From an uncultured Finegoldia sp. (lineage in GTDB: Bacteria > Bacillota > Clostridia > Tissierellales > Peptoniphilaceae), in assembly GCF_900766215.1 (NCBI RefSeq), contig NZ_CAAFUQ010000038.1:1-31263 (forward strand): 31,263 nt of DNA, written 5' to 3'. The translations under genes and the position numbers were made by a program. Within the stretch, counting starts at the first letter, position 1, and each line of letters opens with the position of its first letter. Below, piece after piece: positions 31,146 to 31,263 of this stretch. Under the pieces are notes generated by a model. It was not told the DNA's origin. It made no database searches and worked only from the letters and a program-made list of their open reading frames with translations.

Positions 31146-31263
31146 TGACCTGAACCCCAAAATCCGGAATACGGATGGAGGGGTTTTTGTATGCCAAAAT
31201 ACACAAAAGAATTTAAAATTAAACTAGTGAAGGAATACTTATCAGGTAATTCGGGTGGTCGAG
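31146..31263 (+). mobile_element. Left end of an IS3-family insertion sequence (cut by window edge)
   Basis: TGACCTGAACCCC at 31146-31158 resembles the left terminal repeat of IS3-family (IS150-type) elements, and a transposase start follows at 31191. AACCCC (31153-31158) can pair with GGGGTT (31180-31185), with TCCG/CGGA inside, a hairpin that may limit read-through into the transposase. The right end lies outside the window, so intactness is unknown. Confidence 0.6.
31191..31263 (+). CDS. IS3-family transposase OrfA, N-terminal fragment
   Basis: Only the first 24 residues are in the window (MPKYTKEFKIKLVKEYLSGN and onward). They match the start of the helix-turn-helix OrfA protein of IS150/IS3-type elements, where YS.EFK.K.V.EYL..N is typical. 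GGAGGGG lies about 10 bases before the ATG. The gene continues past the window. Confidence 0.75.
   Translation, partial: MPKYTKEFKIKLVKEYLSGNSGGR

Overview
The window is AT-rich DNA with compact genes, strong AGGAGG-type ribosome binding sites, near-consensus promoters and many short intrinsic terminators. That fits a low-GC anaerobic Firmicute. Two large surface proteins carrying triple cell-wall-binding-2 (CWB2) modules, a PdxR/PdxS vitamin B6 locus and the overall protein style point to the Peptoniphilaceae, most likely Finegoldia or a close relative. This assignment is inference from gene content; no marker gene was compared.

Layout. Positions 1-420 are the leader-distal end of a CRISPR array with decaying repeats. 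Positions 543-2357 encode a secreted CWB2-transglutaminase-like protein whose stop codon abuts a decayed IS256-family element (2361-2959). Positions 2984-5519 hold small genes of unknown role, a stand-alone HD-type alarmone-hydrolase-like gene and a membrane protein. Positions 5520-6382 lack conventional genes but hold what looks like a duplicated small-peptide/antisense-RNA module. Positions 6383-7384 encode a YqeC-like protein and a cupin. A consensus promoter and structured leader then drive rplM-rpsI (7385-8408). Next come an orphan HicB-like gene, an rlmH-capA-trpS operon, an unknown gene plus mscL, and a PatB/MalY-type C-S lyase.

From 14224 to 23628 there are two lipoproteins, pepD, divergent pdxR and pdxS (no pdxT beside it), a relBE-type toxin-antitoxin pair, tldD-tldE and a small membrane protein. 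The right end holds a MATE transporter that appears to lack a standard start codon, a glycosyltransferase, a 1119-residue leucine-rich-repeat/CWB2 surface protein, a coiled-coil membrane protein, a candidate small RNA with a C/U-rich loop (about 31016-31109), and the start of an IS3-type insertion sequence cut by the window edge.

How it works together. Most genes are housekeeping: ribosome (rplM, rpsI, rlmH), tRNA charging (trpS), peptide turnover (pepD, tldDE), PLP synthesis with its likely regulator and a PLP enzyme, and osmotic safety (mscL). The accessory layer is surface proteins, defence and addiction modules (CRISPR, relBE, HicB, possible type I module) and insertion sequences, concentrated at both ends. 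The least explained elements are the duplicated module at 5664-6166 and the RNA at 31016-31109.
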